DNA of 64,000 nt, taken from contig JAVDOI010000011.1 in assembly GCA_032191485.1 (NCBI GenBank), positions 17,676,117 through 17,740,116 on the forward strand, given 5' to 3'. A program made the translations under genes and the position numbers. The first letter of the stretch is position 1. The number at the start of each line of letters is the position of its first letter. This document shows positions 12,301 to 26,100 of this stretch, piece after piece. The stretch is from Leptoclinus maculatus. Lineage: Eukaryota > Chordata > Actinopteri > Perciformes > Stichaeidae. The notes beneath the pieces were generated by a model. The model did no database searches and was not told the DNA's origin. It worked only from the letters and a program-made list of their open reading frames with translations.

Positions 12301-15300
12301 ATTAAAAATCTCATTAAGTGTCTGAAATTAGAGATACTGAGGTCGACTCTCTGAGCTTTCCAGAGGGACCAGCAGGAGGAGATGAGATAATGTCAGTATC
12401 ATCGCTGGTAGCTCTGAACCAGCAGAGACAGGTTAGGTCATGGATAGACACAGAGCTTCTTGTCTCTTTAAACTTTAAACTACATACATTATGTATAGGT
12501 GCAATGTGGTGGTGCACGTATGCATAATACATCTGTACCGTGGTGAATTTTTTCCTGTGTGTGTGTGGGGGGGGGCTGATGCTGTTGCTTCGGAAAAAAA
12601 TAGTAAGCGGGCTTGGATGATCTGCTTTTCTGAGATATCCGTCTCTAGGATTTCTGTCTCCACCAAGAAAACAATGGAGGTAAATGGAATTTGGTTTGTG
12701 CTGCTGACAGGATTGGAAATTACTTTTAATAATTCAGTAGCCACGTCTGTGTGCGGTTACCCTGAATAATCGGAACAACACAGACAAGCTTTATATCTAT
12801 TCGAAAGAAATAGTCTTTATGAAGAAAGTTAACAAAGTAGTTCCAATGAAAACTCTTCACAGTAACAGCTTCTCGATGTCATTTTTCAACGCTGCGAGCG
12901 CCACATGTGAAGTATCGTTCGCCTCTATTTTTATCCGGGAATAACTCCGAGATGGATATCTGGAGGCCTGAGCAAATAAAACCAAAACTATCTGCATGGT
13001 TAGATCCCATTAGAGGAAGGTTTTCTTGTATTTTGTGTGTCTCTTTCTCTGCATCTTCCAAGCTGATCAGTGACCGACAACCGTGAGACGTGTTGTGTCG
13101 CGGGGCGCCCTGCTCTGAATGTGATTTATTTATGTAGAGAGGTGTTACTGAGAAATAGCTGCAGTGCTCAGTCGACCCTCCCTGATTGAGCGGCTGAAGG
13201 TTAAAGAAATTACGGCAATGTGCAACGGTCCATTCTCATCTTGACTTCCATCTTGTGACATTTACAAAATGTATTTCCACGTGGCTCTTACCTTCCGCAA
13301 ATATCAAAAGGGAAGAAAATATCCGCACCTCCGGGCCTTGTGAGCTGCAGGTGCTCAGCAGTACATGATGGTACAGGGTCCCTACTCACACGGGCCCTCA
13401 CCTGACATTTACCCATTTTCTGCCCGGAGACTCCGTTGTTGCTTCGTGCAGGATGCAGCCCATTGTCTGGGCGTTCTTTTCTTACAGCTAGAAAATGCAT
13501 CTTCAATAACTATTGATTTCCTTGTGCGCCCCACAGAGAGAGAGAGAGAGAATGTGACCAGGCATCCGCAAATTGTCCGTTCCCTGTGGTCTCTTTTTGT
13601 GTTCTCTTTCGTGTGCGTGTGTGTGTATTTGTGTGGGCTTGACCACACATGGGTTCACACATATTTGCACAGCATTTGCATTTATTTAGCTTGGGGGGGG
13701 GGGGGCAAGCTCTGCTGATTCAAGACGTTTCACTGATTGTTCACGAGGACAAAACAGATTGTTTCTTTGCTTTGCAGGCATTCCGCCGATGCCGCCTTTG
13801 ACTGCAAATTTACCAAATGTGAGACATATTGTATTTCATCTCCACCTGTAAAAAAAAACTGAAACAACACTGTTGGTCTGAATTTCCATTTACCTACTGA
13901 TGAAGAGCGAAGGAACATAGCAGCAATACAATTGTTGCGTTGGGTTTTGTTTGCCTGGTTGCAGGAACAATTCGGTGCTTTTGTATGTTCTCTTTGAAAT
14001 AGGTTTCAGGTAGAACAGAAGATTTCCTTTGTGTCATCAGGGAGGGTGACAGCTTTAGGGACTCCTATCCTCCAAGGACTTGAATCAAATGCCTTCCGTT
14101 CCTTACAGTGTCCTTCCAAGGTGACTCTGACTGTCCCTTTTCCGTGTCTTGGTAGTCAGTATGGCAGCATTAAAAAAGAAAAAGAAAAAGAAAAAAAGCG
14201 TTTAGAATATGCAGCAGTCCACGGTGTCTGGTTGGTGCCTTGAAAAACCAACACAGTGAATGTTTCACCCCACTGAATGCTGCCCTGAAGGAAACATCGT
14301 CCCCTTGAATATTTGGGTGACCTAGTTGCTCTAGTTAGCTCAGCCCGTATTCACACGCGGAGGTGCATGTTGATGTGTCTCCTGAAGCGTTATGAGCTCC
14401 TGCTGGATTTAAAAGGACATGTAATGCTATTGCGTGTGTTTTTTCAGATCAAAGCAGCAGTACTTGTAACCCTCACATATTCTGTTGTAGGGGTTTCACA
14501 TGAACTCGGTGTACCATTGAATTTTGACTATTGGGATTTGAGAGTTTTTTATATCCAGAGAGGCTTTTGGGAGAACATATTTCTTCTTGTACGGCTGTGA
14601 GCGTGTGCTCATTTCTTTAGATTTAATTTTAGCCTTAACTAATTTCACCTTTGTTTATGCAGTTTTTTTAAAATCCATTTCCAAGTTAGTAATTAGCTGT
14701 ATCATTATGATATCAGGTGTGTTTTGATAAAGCCTAGTTCTATGTATTTGTTGGTTATTTCTTTTTTTTTATGTCTTTAAAACCTGTTACCACTCCGACG
14801 ACCCGCGGTCAGGCCGTCAGAGTGTTTACTGTACATCTGTGTCATGTACACAACGGTTATTTATAGATAGGCACTGAAGCGACATATTTTTGGAAAACTA
14901 ACATTCTTGAGATTCAATTTATGCAAACCATTTCAAGATACAATCACAATCAATCAATGCCTCTGTCAAACCACCAACCCACGAACAAGCAGTCGAGGCA
15001 TCTCACCTTTGAAGCTTGATAGAAATCCAACCATCGATTACAAATTCCTTGTTAGATTGCCAAAGGTCCAGACGATCCAATCCAGTAAAATATTTAGTCC
15101 AAAACACATTATTACGTCCATAAACACTGTTGTTGCATCATTTCAAATTAGCCGGCAGATATGCCAAACTCTCTATGTATTTTCCAACGTAACTTCAGTT
15201 CACATGTAAACATTGCCGGTCTCTGTATCTCAAAATGGCGGCGGCATTGTGACGTTTAGATTGACACCTCATTTGACCTATTAGGAGCTTCCATGTCCTG

Positions 15301-18300
15301 TCTACAGCCTACAATAGCCAACGAGAGTCCGCGTTGAAGGACAGTGCCTGCCCCTCTTATTTCATGTAAAGCTCGAGCCAATTGCAACCGATCGTTCTGA
15401 TGACTCACGCTTCGTATAGCCAATGAAATTTCGAAAATAACGATATGCAGATTCAGGGGGTGTATTTAGAGGCAGAACGTGGAAGTCACCGTTGAAACTG
15501 CGAGTCAGGTCCTTGTGTCCGTGCGTTAAGTGGAAAGTGTGGTCATTGAGAATTTTGAAGAGTTTGTGAAAGTAACTGACGGTTAAATAACTTATAGATA
15601 ACTATATATTGACATAAATAATTATGATTACACATTTCTACACAGCCTAGGTATATTACTATGGTTACCATGGGTCTCCAAATGTTCTTTTTTGGAAAGC
15701 GCCCAGACATACTTTTAGTAAAATATAAGTTTTCTGTGGTATCGTTATCAAATTTGAACCTGGACTAGGTAAGGCTTCATGCTGTCTTCCCATTGTGTTT
15801 TCCAGCTAATAAGTCACAGCTATAGTCATCTGCAGGCATCTGTTTGCAAAGAAATATCCAGGTGGAAATAAAAACCTTCTATTTCAGTGTGTTCAAACTT
15901 CTATTACTCAATGCCAGTAGCACTTACTGTGATTCTGACTATTGGGGAAAAAACTTCAGAGTGTTACTTTTCAAAAGAGACCAAAACCATGCATGTACTC
16001 CAAATGGTTCAAGAACAGATTTCAATTTACTTTGGGTATGTCTTGGATAGGTGTTTTAGGCAAATTTTTATAGGAGTGGTAACAGGTTAATTTATTGGAT
16101 TGTTATTTTACTGTGAACTCAAAGAAAGAAATACAAAACAATAAATAGGATTGTATTACAGTAACAATGAATTCTTAGAAAAGAAGAAGTATCTTGTGGA
16201 AGAAGTATTCAGAATATTAAATAAAAGCAGCAATGCCACTCAATAAAAAATATTGTATTATTGTATAAGTATTAGCAAATAATCTACTTGGGTTTCCAAA
16301 GTACAAGTACTCATAATGCAGAATTATAGATTATTATAACATGATTTATGATTGATTAATGTGTAAGCAGTAGCTGGTCACGTTAGTTGATCATATGTTT
16401 TGATGAAAAGTATCAGCTTTCTAATAAATGTATTTGAGTATAAAGAACAATATTTCCCTCTGAAATGTAATGAGGTAGAAGTGTAAACTCAAGTAAAAGT
16501 ATCTCAAACTTCAGTCTTTGGATAAACGGTTACTTTTCTGTGAAACCCCAACGTGTATCTGTTCGTTGATGCTAATGGTGACCAGGTAGGTAGCATCTGC
16601 AGACTATGTTAAATTAAACAATAGGTGAGGTGACTTTCTGTGTCTGTGTGTTGTGTTCATTAACAGCAGCAGCTGGTTAGCTGGTTGTTGTGGTTCCAGC
16701 TAATAGGAGCTAGCTGGCTAAATTTGTTAGCACTTGTCGAGCTTCCTGAGAGGCTGCGGGCACGTGATTGGCTAAAAGATGAGGGGCCTGTGTCTTATGG
16801 GCCGTTATGAAATAAAAAACAACAATACAAAAAGTATCACTTTTGAATAAAATGTAAAACAAAAACAAAAATAAATCTAAAATTTAATAATTACTTAACA
16901 CATTATTGGTCCATTTAGATATTTATACTCATTGTCATGTGATTATTGATTTCACATCTATTTCATTTTGTGCCTCAATACCTTTAACCACTGATCATTT
17001 ATTATTGTGTTATTGTAATAAAATATTGACGAACAAAAACGTGAAAAATACATTCTGTCTGCTCTGAATCTGCTGACATTTCTGAGCAGGTGCTTGTAAA
17101 CCCTCCGGTCACTGAGCCTTTGTCACTGATAGGTGAAAACAGAATGTACTGGAGGTGCATTCAGCTCGGAGGTAGGCAGCTCAAAGCGCCTCACTCCTAA
17201 CGCTTCTCCATTTAATCAGAGACAAAAGGCCAAGGAACAACACTGACGATCCACTCTGTCCTGGATTAATCAGCAGGCGTGTTTAATTTCCCTGTCTGCC
17301 TGTATCTGTGTGTGTGTGTGAGCTAGTTCTATTAAAAGCAAGCACTTATTGCATTTTCTTTGTCTGCTGCTGCCTCCCAGTATCTGCCGGTCTGAAGGTA
17401 TCTCAAGGTTCCCTGGCAGCTCTGCGTGTGTGTGTGTGTGTGCTCAATTAATGTGTGTGTCTGTGTGTACGTTTTAATTTCTCGTAGGATATCAATTTTT
17501 CACACACCGTCATACCGGTGCATAACCGAAACAACCGCTGTCGCTCTTCAACAGGCAGCAAAAAATATTGTTCGCCACTAAGGGCGCTATGGTGGAAGCT
17601 AGTTGTCTTAAGTGTATTGAGACGGACCCCTAGTCATGGTTATAACTTTATAACAACAATTTATAACCCACAACTAACACTCTTTAACAGGGCAAAACAC
17701 CACGACACAACAGTTTGTGACACATAAACAATTTGTAACACTAATAATTGTACATTTATAAAATTACACCGCCGAACGGCATGCTGGGTACAGCTTGCTA
17801 GCTAGCTAGCCCGCTAGCACAACAGTCTGCTAACAGCTAGAAGAAGCTCCGTCGCTACATTAAAGAACAGAAAAGAGCGATGCAGGAGGAACAAAGAGAG
17901 ACCGGAGATGCACCGATACAATTTGTGTCCAAGAGAGAAGCTGTGTCTGCTGTTTGGAGTTTTTATGGTTTAAAAAAATCCGACGTAGATCAAAAGACGA
18001 TATATTGTAAAGTTTGTCGAGCCGCTGTTATTGCCTCTGGTGGCAACACTAGCAATTTACTCCATCACCTCAGCCGAAAACCTGTGTTGGAATACGAAGA
18101 GTGTATGCGATTACGGTCCTCGGATGCCTTTTTGGGTATTTTGGTCAGACACATATGCAACGCTGATTACCGTGTAATATGTGTGGTATTTGTTATAAAT
18201 GTATGTTGGTACATAGAGGGTGATAAGAAGCCGCTTAAGTGTGTGTGTATTAGCCCCCCCTTGCTCCCCCTGCTATTTATTCTCTGTGAGACCTTGTTTA

Positions 18301-20120
18301 CTGTGCTCTTTCTAAATGTCAGCACTGTCAGTCAGGCCCTCCCATAAGCCCCAGTCCGTGCCGCCGGGCCCTCCTTTTGTTTATCTCTGCCGACAGGTGG
18401 ACTCTGAGAGTGATTCCCCCCCCCCCCCCCCCCCCCTTCTATCACCTCTTTCCAGTCTTCCTTTCATCTCGTCTGCTCTGCTTTCCATCCTTTATAGGTC
18501 CCTCTGCCTCTTCCAGTGGTTAAGAATTGATCACGGGTGGCACGTTCCCTCTCATCCCATGGGAGATTTAATAGAGTGATTTTATCTTTATTTTATTTTA
18601 TTAAGAGCAGTATGTGCATTTGTTTGGCTGTAGGCAGCGATTGTTTCATGCAACTTTTTTTCCAAACTCTGAAAACAGTTCTGGTGGAATGCTTTCACCG
18701 TGATGCCGCTGCAGGACAAAATGTGGCGTAAATCCAGGTGTGGTAAACATTGCAAGTGAGAAATTGACTTCCATACAGCACCAACAAATCAAGGCACGAG
18801 GGAGCAAATGAGAAAACAGCTTCCTTTGTGTAAGCAGCAGTATAGACGTTCATCAGGACCTGTATCGTACTCCACCTTGTGGATTTTCAACTCATCTCTC
18901 TAGCTTTCATGTATGACGCTTGCTGGGTGAGAGCTGTTGGCAGGAGGAGAACTTGACTAAAAGGGAGTAGGTTCACGATGTTCCTCCCGTGGATGTGTTT
19001 TGAGATGTTTCTGTCTGTGTCTGATGTGTGTGTGTGTGTGTGTGTGCCAAGGTGTGTGTGTATGTGTGTGTGTGTGTGTCTGATGGCCCTGTGAAGCAGC
19101 CTCCTCTCCTCAGCGCCTGTGTTGCTCTCGTTACACGATTGTAGACTGAAATAAATCAGCTCTGTCACTCACACCCCCGCCTGCCACAACAGCAATTTCT
19201 CAGCCGGGGCGGTCAGAATCATTCAATAATGGATGGAGTACATGGTGTGTTGTAACCCGGAGAGGGTCAGTATTTCTCAAACAGAGTTTTTCTTTTTTTG
19301 TCACACAGTGATGCTTGTTGTTTATTGTTTGTCAACATTGGCTTTTTCAACGGTTCCTGCTTGCTGCTGCAATAGTTGATAATTATGATAATTTAACTTG
19401 ATAAAGAAGACATCAAAATGTACACGGTGGGAGCGTATCTGTCTCAACCAAGTTTCCAATCCTCTTCAACTTGATATTCATCGTGCGCCCAAAGGGCATG
19501 GAAACCGGTGGCTGGCTGAATAGTGTCAAATGTTGACTTGTAAGACTTAGCTTGACACCGCCACTGCTGGTACTATTTTAATCCATTTTATTTTTGCACG
19601 TCTCTCTTGTTGACGCCGTACGCAGTTTTTTTTGTGTTTATTTCAGGATGCTCACCTTGTTGCACAGCAGATGTTTCTCTTCCTTCTACATAGCACACTG
19701 TACTTTACATACCTCTGTACTTCACAATGCATCGGTATTGCAGCCAAACTCTGCTTTACAAAGTTATTTAAAATGTCATAAATATCGTGTTGTCTGGTTT
19801 GTTGTGTGATCAAATGTAAGTGGCTGCTCAGTTGCTCATCAAGCCCTCTGGGAGGCGCCAAGACATTTTTGTTGTGATCAAGGGAATTATTGATCTTGTT
19901 GTATAATCTATCACTTTGCGTTATTCTCGTTACATAATTGTAGTGTTAGTGAGTTGCTGTCAAAGCAGTTGGGGGAAGACTTGATAGGAGGGGATGATTT
20001 ATTCATAAAGAGACGGTTCAGCTTAGTTCACGGCATCGCTTATGTTTTATTTATCTGGAGATAGCATGAAGGCAACTTTTGATCATACATGCATGCGCGC
20101 TCGCCTACAGAAACTAGTGA

Positions 20121-20165
<45 letters not shown>

Positions 20166-23100
20166 AGTACAACCCCAGAGGATCTCACTGGGGTATCACA
20201 CGTTGTACACAGACAAAGACACCACCATGCCCTCGGAGGCGCACACTCCGTCACATCTGCATTAAAAAAACACGGTCACACGGAGGCACACATATGTTTC
20301 CAGCGGCAGAGAAGGTGTTTGCTGTAATCAACCTGTGACCGCGTATTAATGTCTTCCCCTGCGACCGTGAATTATACACCAGGCCTGGGGCCACATGGGA
20401 AATCTACCTGGACCAACGTAAACATTGCCAATAGTTTGTGTGCTGTGATGCTTAGAGGCTTATCAGTCAGCTCTGTGTTTGCTACCCTGTGAATTGCAAG
20501 GAGCCCTAACGGGAGCTTTCACTCTGCCAGAGCAATTCCATCCCACTATAGGGGTGGTTGCCCTTATAGAGAGAAAGACAGGCAGAGGGAGGGAGGAGGA
20601 GTGAGATGACTAAAGTCTCTCTCAGCTCAGCGGTACTGTTTGGAGTGCAGAGTGTGCTGCCATGGCAACCGTAAAGAGACACAGATTTTTTTTTTTGTCA
20701 GAGCGGTGCAGCTTCAAGTGGTCTGTGAAACTGCAGTTGAGGGCACATGCATGTCATGTCTTTGTGTTATTACATACAAATGAAATGTGTTTTGAGTCCC
20801 TTTGACATGCGTGTTGATGGTATTGATTTTCAGTGAACAGTTGTGGTGCATCGGTGTTTGGAGTCCTGTTTTCTGGCTGGAGTGACTAAGAGGCTGTGCG
20901 TATGCGCGTGGGCGCATGGAGCGAGCGCTCGCACAGCTCGCCAGCGCTGACTTATCTCAGTTTACATGAGACTGAGACAGCATCCATGATATCACTCAGC
21001 GACCCCGTGTCCAGCCGTGGATACAGTGATTACAGCCATATCTCAATCGTATCGATTCCTCGTACACCGACGCTCGAAGCGGCGTGGGGGCTAAATTGTT
21101 GTGTTTTATTTCATGCACCACCCGTCAAGCGAGCCGCTCTGTATGTTGCGAAGCAGCACTTAACTCTGTTGCTTCTTAATAGGAACAAACATGCATTTAA
21201 CAATTAGATAGCATTTGAATGATAATGCCTTTTGTCAAATTTTTCCATTGCGTACTTGAATGTGTATAATTACCAGCTTTTGGTGAGGTGGCTGCAGGCT
21301 GGTAACAACATTATCATAATATTCTCTTTTAACTCAATGGTAATACTGACCTTTAGAGGGAGGGAGAGAGAGCGGGGGGGGGGGGGGGGGAGGGGGGGGA
21401 GAGAGACGTTTTAATAAATCATTATTTTTTTTTGCTCCCTGCTTAAAGCTTGCATGTTGGTTTGGCCTTGAAGATGAAAGCCCTCTGAAAATATACAATC
21501 TGACAATCGCGCGGCTATCAAAACAAGAGCAACCAAGCAAACAAAAATCAGAAGTAAACCAACTGCTTTGCAGCAGCACTGGCCATACCACATTATCATC
21601 CCCTTAGAGCATCGTTTAGCAATATCGAGACAGAGAGAGGCCGAGTTTAGTGGTGGAAAGACACTGTAAGTGTCAGATAACTGTATTTTCCAAAAGTGTC
21701 TTGTTTTCTGGGGCCCGGCGTGCACTAAAAGCATCGTGTGTTGCACATCAAACCAATTTCGCGTGTCTGCTCGAAGCTTAGTTCAATTTTGAAGTCACAG
21801 CGGAGGACCAAAATTGCCCTTTTGCGTGTGGTTTCAAGAACTGCGGTGACCTATATAGCAGCAGAGTTACATAAAAAGGTAATCTTGTTCATAAATACTT
21901 TATTGTGGTTAATTATCCAGACATGCCCACATTATTATGCATGTTTTTATCGGGCTGTTTTTTCACTGAGGAGGCTCTGGGGAATCGAGAGCTTAATAAA
22001 ACTTTTATCAACTCATAACATTTACAAGCAGCTAAGGCATAGTTGAGGAAATGCTAATTAACATACAAGTCAGCAAATTGAAAGGGCTGTTGAACTATTA
22101 GCATGCGGCTGAGATGTATGGGAAAAATTAGAGTACAATAACTCGGGTTTTTGATGATACACATTAGCTCCAAATCAGAAAAAAAATCATGAGACGTGTT
22201 GCATTAATTTCTTCAGACATGATGAAGCAGCAGCCTAACATTCTCTGCCTGCACCGGGCAACAAAAACAAATTACGTAAACCTAATGGTTTGCCTCAATT
22301 ATGAAATGATCACAGCCTTTACAGATTCACAAAGAATGCATAGCGGCTGCCGATAGCACCATGAACTGTGTGTCATTGGAAACCGCCATCTGCCCCGTTT
22401 CAAGGTCCGATTCACAAAAGATAGCACAGACCATATTTTGCAGCTGAGTGCAATTTCCCCTTTTTCTTTTGCATCTGATTGCAATTACCTACAGTATGTG
22501 GCAAAGTATAAATGTTGCCTTTGCGCCTATAACTCAGTATGCAGGACAATGGCAGAGAGGACGTAGCATAACTCCCAGCTAACCTAAAAATGGATCAAAG
22601 AGCTGGAGCGTTGATGGAGCTGAGGGGGGACCGATGAATCCTGGTTTCTGAAACACACCCAATAAGCTCTAAGCTACCTAACTAGCTACAGCTAACAAGC
22701 TAGTCTGTTGCTAGCGGGCTAACGTTAAACCTGTGGACTTGTTGCCGGTTGGTTCGAGTACTAACATTTTCTTCTCTTGCTTTTCATCTCACGTCCAGAG
22801 TCCCTCGTCAATTGTAGCTCCGGTGTCCTTTGCGTCTCTTTTTTCTTGGAGGTTTAAAATTTGTTGACACCCTTGATGATTAGCCACAGTTAGAAGGGGT
22901 ATTTTTGAATCAGATAGCACTTTCAAAAACACAGCCCAACCTATGGGATGATGCTTAGATTTATGAATGGATGTTAAATATTTCATCATATCCATCATGT
23001 GGGAGCCCTCAACACTGGAATCCCCCGTACACACATTCACTGGCCTTGTTCCAGCCACCCGCTTCTTTTGAGGCTTTTTTACGCATTATATATTTTTCTG

Positions 23101-26100
23101 AAAACAAGGATTAACGTTGCTGAGTCCTTCGTTAAAGATGACATTTTCTTCCTCTTGCCTTGTCTCCTGTTCCTCTTTCAGGTGCCCCATACACCTGAAG
23201 GAAAGGTCAGGGAAATGGGTCATTTCTCTTGTTTGAACTTCCTTTTGTTTGAAGATTAAGGTATCTTTGTAGGAGCAGGTTGTATTTTTTATTTATTTTT
23301 TCTTGTCGGGGGATATTCCTTTTTGACTTTTTTATATTTTCAGAACTTCCTAGTGAGGTTAAGTCAGCTGAAAACATGACGCTCATGTTTCCATATGTCC
23401 ATCCTGTGTAAATATTTTTACAATTACAGGATGGTCATTAGCTTAAAAAATAATGTCCAGAATCAAAGTGTGATTTTCCAGATGGAAATAGATGTTCATC
23501 TTCAAAGGAAGCAGGCAGTCCTTTGTAACAATTTATTATTTTATTCATTATTTTGTAATCCAGCACATATGGTTTGAAGGATAAATCCATACAATGTTTT
23601 CAGGCAAAAAATCGATCACATACTCAAAGTTTTCTAGTACTTACTAGTAAGCTGGGCCCCACCGTCAGACAAGAAAAAGGTCCACGGAGTCCAGGATAAT
23701 TAGTTTCTTGTATTTCACCAAAGGATACAGTGCGACAGTGTAGTGAGAGTCGCCTTTTGTCATACACCACTTTGAACGTTTTCTGAACTAATTTGTTTTT
23801 CAGAAAGATCCCCTTTTTATCGCGCACAATGTTGTGCTGTGGGGCTGTAACGTCGCTCTCCTCAGGATTCAATGTAGCTCACTAAAAACAACGTTCTGAG
23901 TGAGCCCCTCGACACGTATCACTACTTTTTGTTTGGGATTTTTATATCAATACCTTTTGGCCCCGCCGCATCACCCCCTAGCTCTTCCGTTAACTGCCAC
24001 AGATAGTTTCCTCGCTCGAGCTGCGTCTCTCCCTTGTATGTGACATAAAACTGTTACTTTGAGCCGTTACAGGAAAGAGTGATACGGCACTCTTTCCTGT
24101 AACGGCTCCAAGTAAATGCACAGTTTGAGACGTGCTTAGGCGGCGGTGGTGGTGGAAGCAGCGATGAAAAGGTTCTTTGTTTTGTTTGGATGCGGTACAC
24201 ACATCCAAACTCCAAAGTGACATTTTATTGTTGAGGAAAGAAAAGTACTTGACTTGAAATTTCTCTGAAAACACGAATTTGAAAATGTTTCCCCAAAAAA
24301 CTGTTGAGACATCTGCTTTCTGTGCTTTCTTCATCTCCAGCATTGTGTGGGTACCTCGGAGCCTCTAGCCCCTTGAGAAAAGTGTGTCTGTAATCGACAA
24401 CTACAGAATGGCTTTTTCTGGCAAAATGCCTTCCTTCTGTTCTCTCGGTGACCCTGTAGTCCATCTCTATAGCCTTGTTAAGCTCAGGAGTCACCCAGTC
24501 AGCGCTCTGGTCTTATCATAATGCTCACAATCACCACCTTGAAATGTAATCCTGCGTGTGTACGATAGTGACTAAACACCAGTTTGCCTCTACCTGTTTT
24601 GTAACACAGGGTAAAATAACCCTTGGGGAGGGAAGACAACGACTCAGATAGATCCAAAGTAACTCTGACGCGCTTTTAAAACTTAGGATGACCCAATGGA
24701 TGTTTTGTATTCACAATTACCATAAGGATAAAGCGATGTCACATCCGAGTATGAGTTTTATCAAAAGCGTGTGTGTACCTCAGATTTACAGTACACGCCC
24801 CAGCTCCGTACAATGAGGCTGAGGCTACATTTATGATTTTGAATGTTGCTGTATTTTACTAATGGTCACGAAAAAATTAACATCGATAAATGATAAAATA
24901 TTTAATTCGGTAGAAGTGCGACTGACTTTGGTAAGGGGTCTGGAACTTTTTTTTAGCCTCTGGCTCTGTAAAACACGACAATTGTACAGTCTAAAATGTG
25001 TTTGGCTTTATGGAAGTCATTGAAGGAGACGTCCTCTTAATCAGTCTCACCTGCTGTAATTTGAATTTCTCTGCTGCGCTTTTCATCCGTGAGATTTTTA
25101 CGCATTAAATGAGGCAATTTAATAGCAAAACACTACTTAACAAAAGTGAACTTTGGTTGGCAAGATATTTAGCAGTCAAACGTTTTTTTTCCAACATTCA
25201 ACACAGCCTCGAGTTGATGAACCAATTCTAAAGGACCGTCTGTTGCAATGGAGTCGATCCAAGAGGTTCTGAAAACTTGAATCGTCCATTTCATTGTCAG
25301 CGATTAATATGTGGAAAACGGTGTTTTTTTAACCTTTGACCTCTCAACTCCATCTGAATTACATCCCCGCACCGTGCGTGTGAAAATGCTCTTTCTGTCA
25401 TATCTGTCAAAAAACTCACCGTGCCTTAAAAAGATCTGATCCTATGGGAGGTAAAGGATGAAAAGGATGATGAAGAGGAGGACCGTCTCCACGGAGGTGA
25501 GGAAAGCTCCCTCGAAAGCAACGAGGGAGGCTCCTGGTCTTCGGCTCCTGGTCTTCGCCCCCCCGTAGACGGCTATATCCAACTCAGATTTGTTGTCAGA
25601 AATAATAAAACATTCTTAAATGAATAAACTTATTAAAATATGAATATAACATATAACCTACCTTCAGAAATCTTATTTAAAAAAAATACAAATGATTGAG
25701 AAAAGACTAAAATAAGACCTTACCAGCCATGGCTTGTCTTTCCTCAGTCTAACAGATCAACCAATTTGATGTAGGAGCGCTCAACATGCCTTATTTATTG
25801 CAGAAAAACCGAGAAAACCAACTTTTCTCAGCATTAGTTCTTTTCTTTTGAGAAGAATGTCTTCTCGTTCTTAGTGTTATTAATACATTGAAATTATTCA
25901 AATAGACCTTGTATAAGCCCCTTTGAGTATGGGTATAGTATTTTCGAGCAGAAGCCTAAAAATAGGCTAGGGCCCTACAGGTTTTAACAATTGCTGGCGG
26001 ATATATATGGCATTTAGTGACAATTTGCAACAATGCCACGAGGGGACAGGGTGGGAGAGGTCGTGGGAAAGGGGTGTGATTGAAATTGAACCGGAATCAG

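Noticed and set aside
17801..17820. GCTAGC-rich palindromic stretch as a possible recombination site
   Set aside because: GCTAGC/GCTAACG clusters recur at 22690, 37700 and 49550 and are common in teleost repeats; nothing site-specific was seen.
22789..23058. 89-codon minus-strand open frame
   Set aside because: No recognisable motif, no splice context and no neighbouring exons; length is within chance for this much sequence.
23990..24494. Two overlapping minus-strand open frames (117 and 89 codons)
   Set aside because: They overlap each other in different frames and one runs through the 24054-24115 palindrome; no family resemblance.
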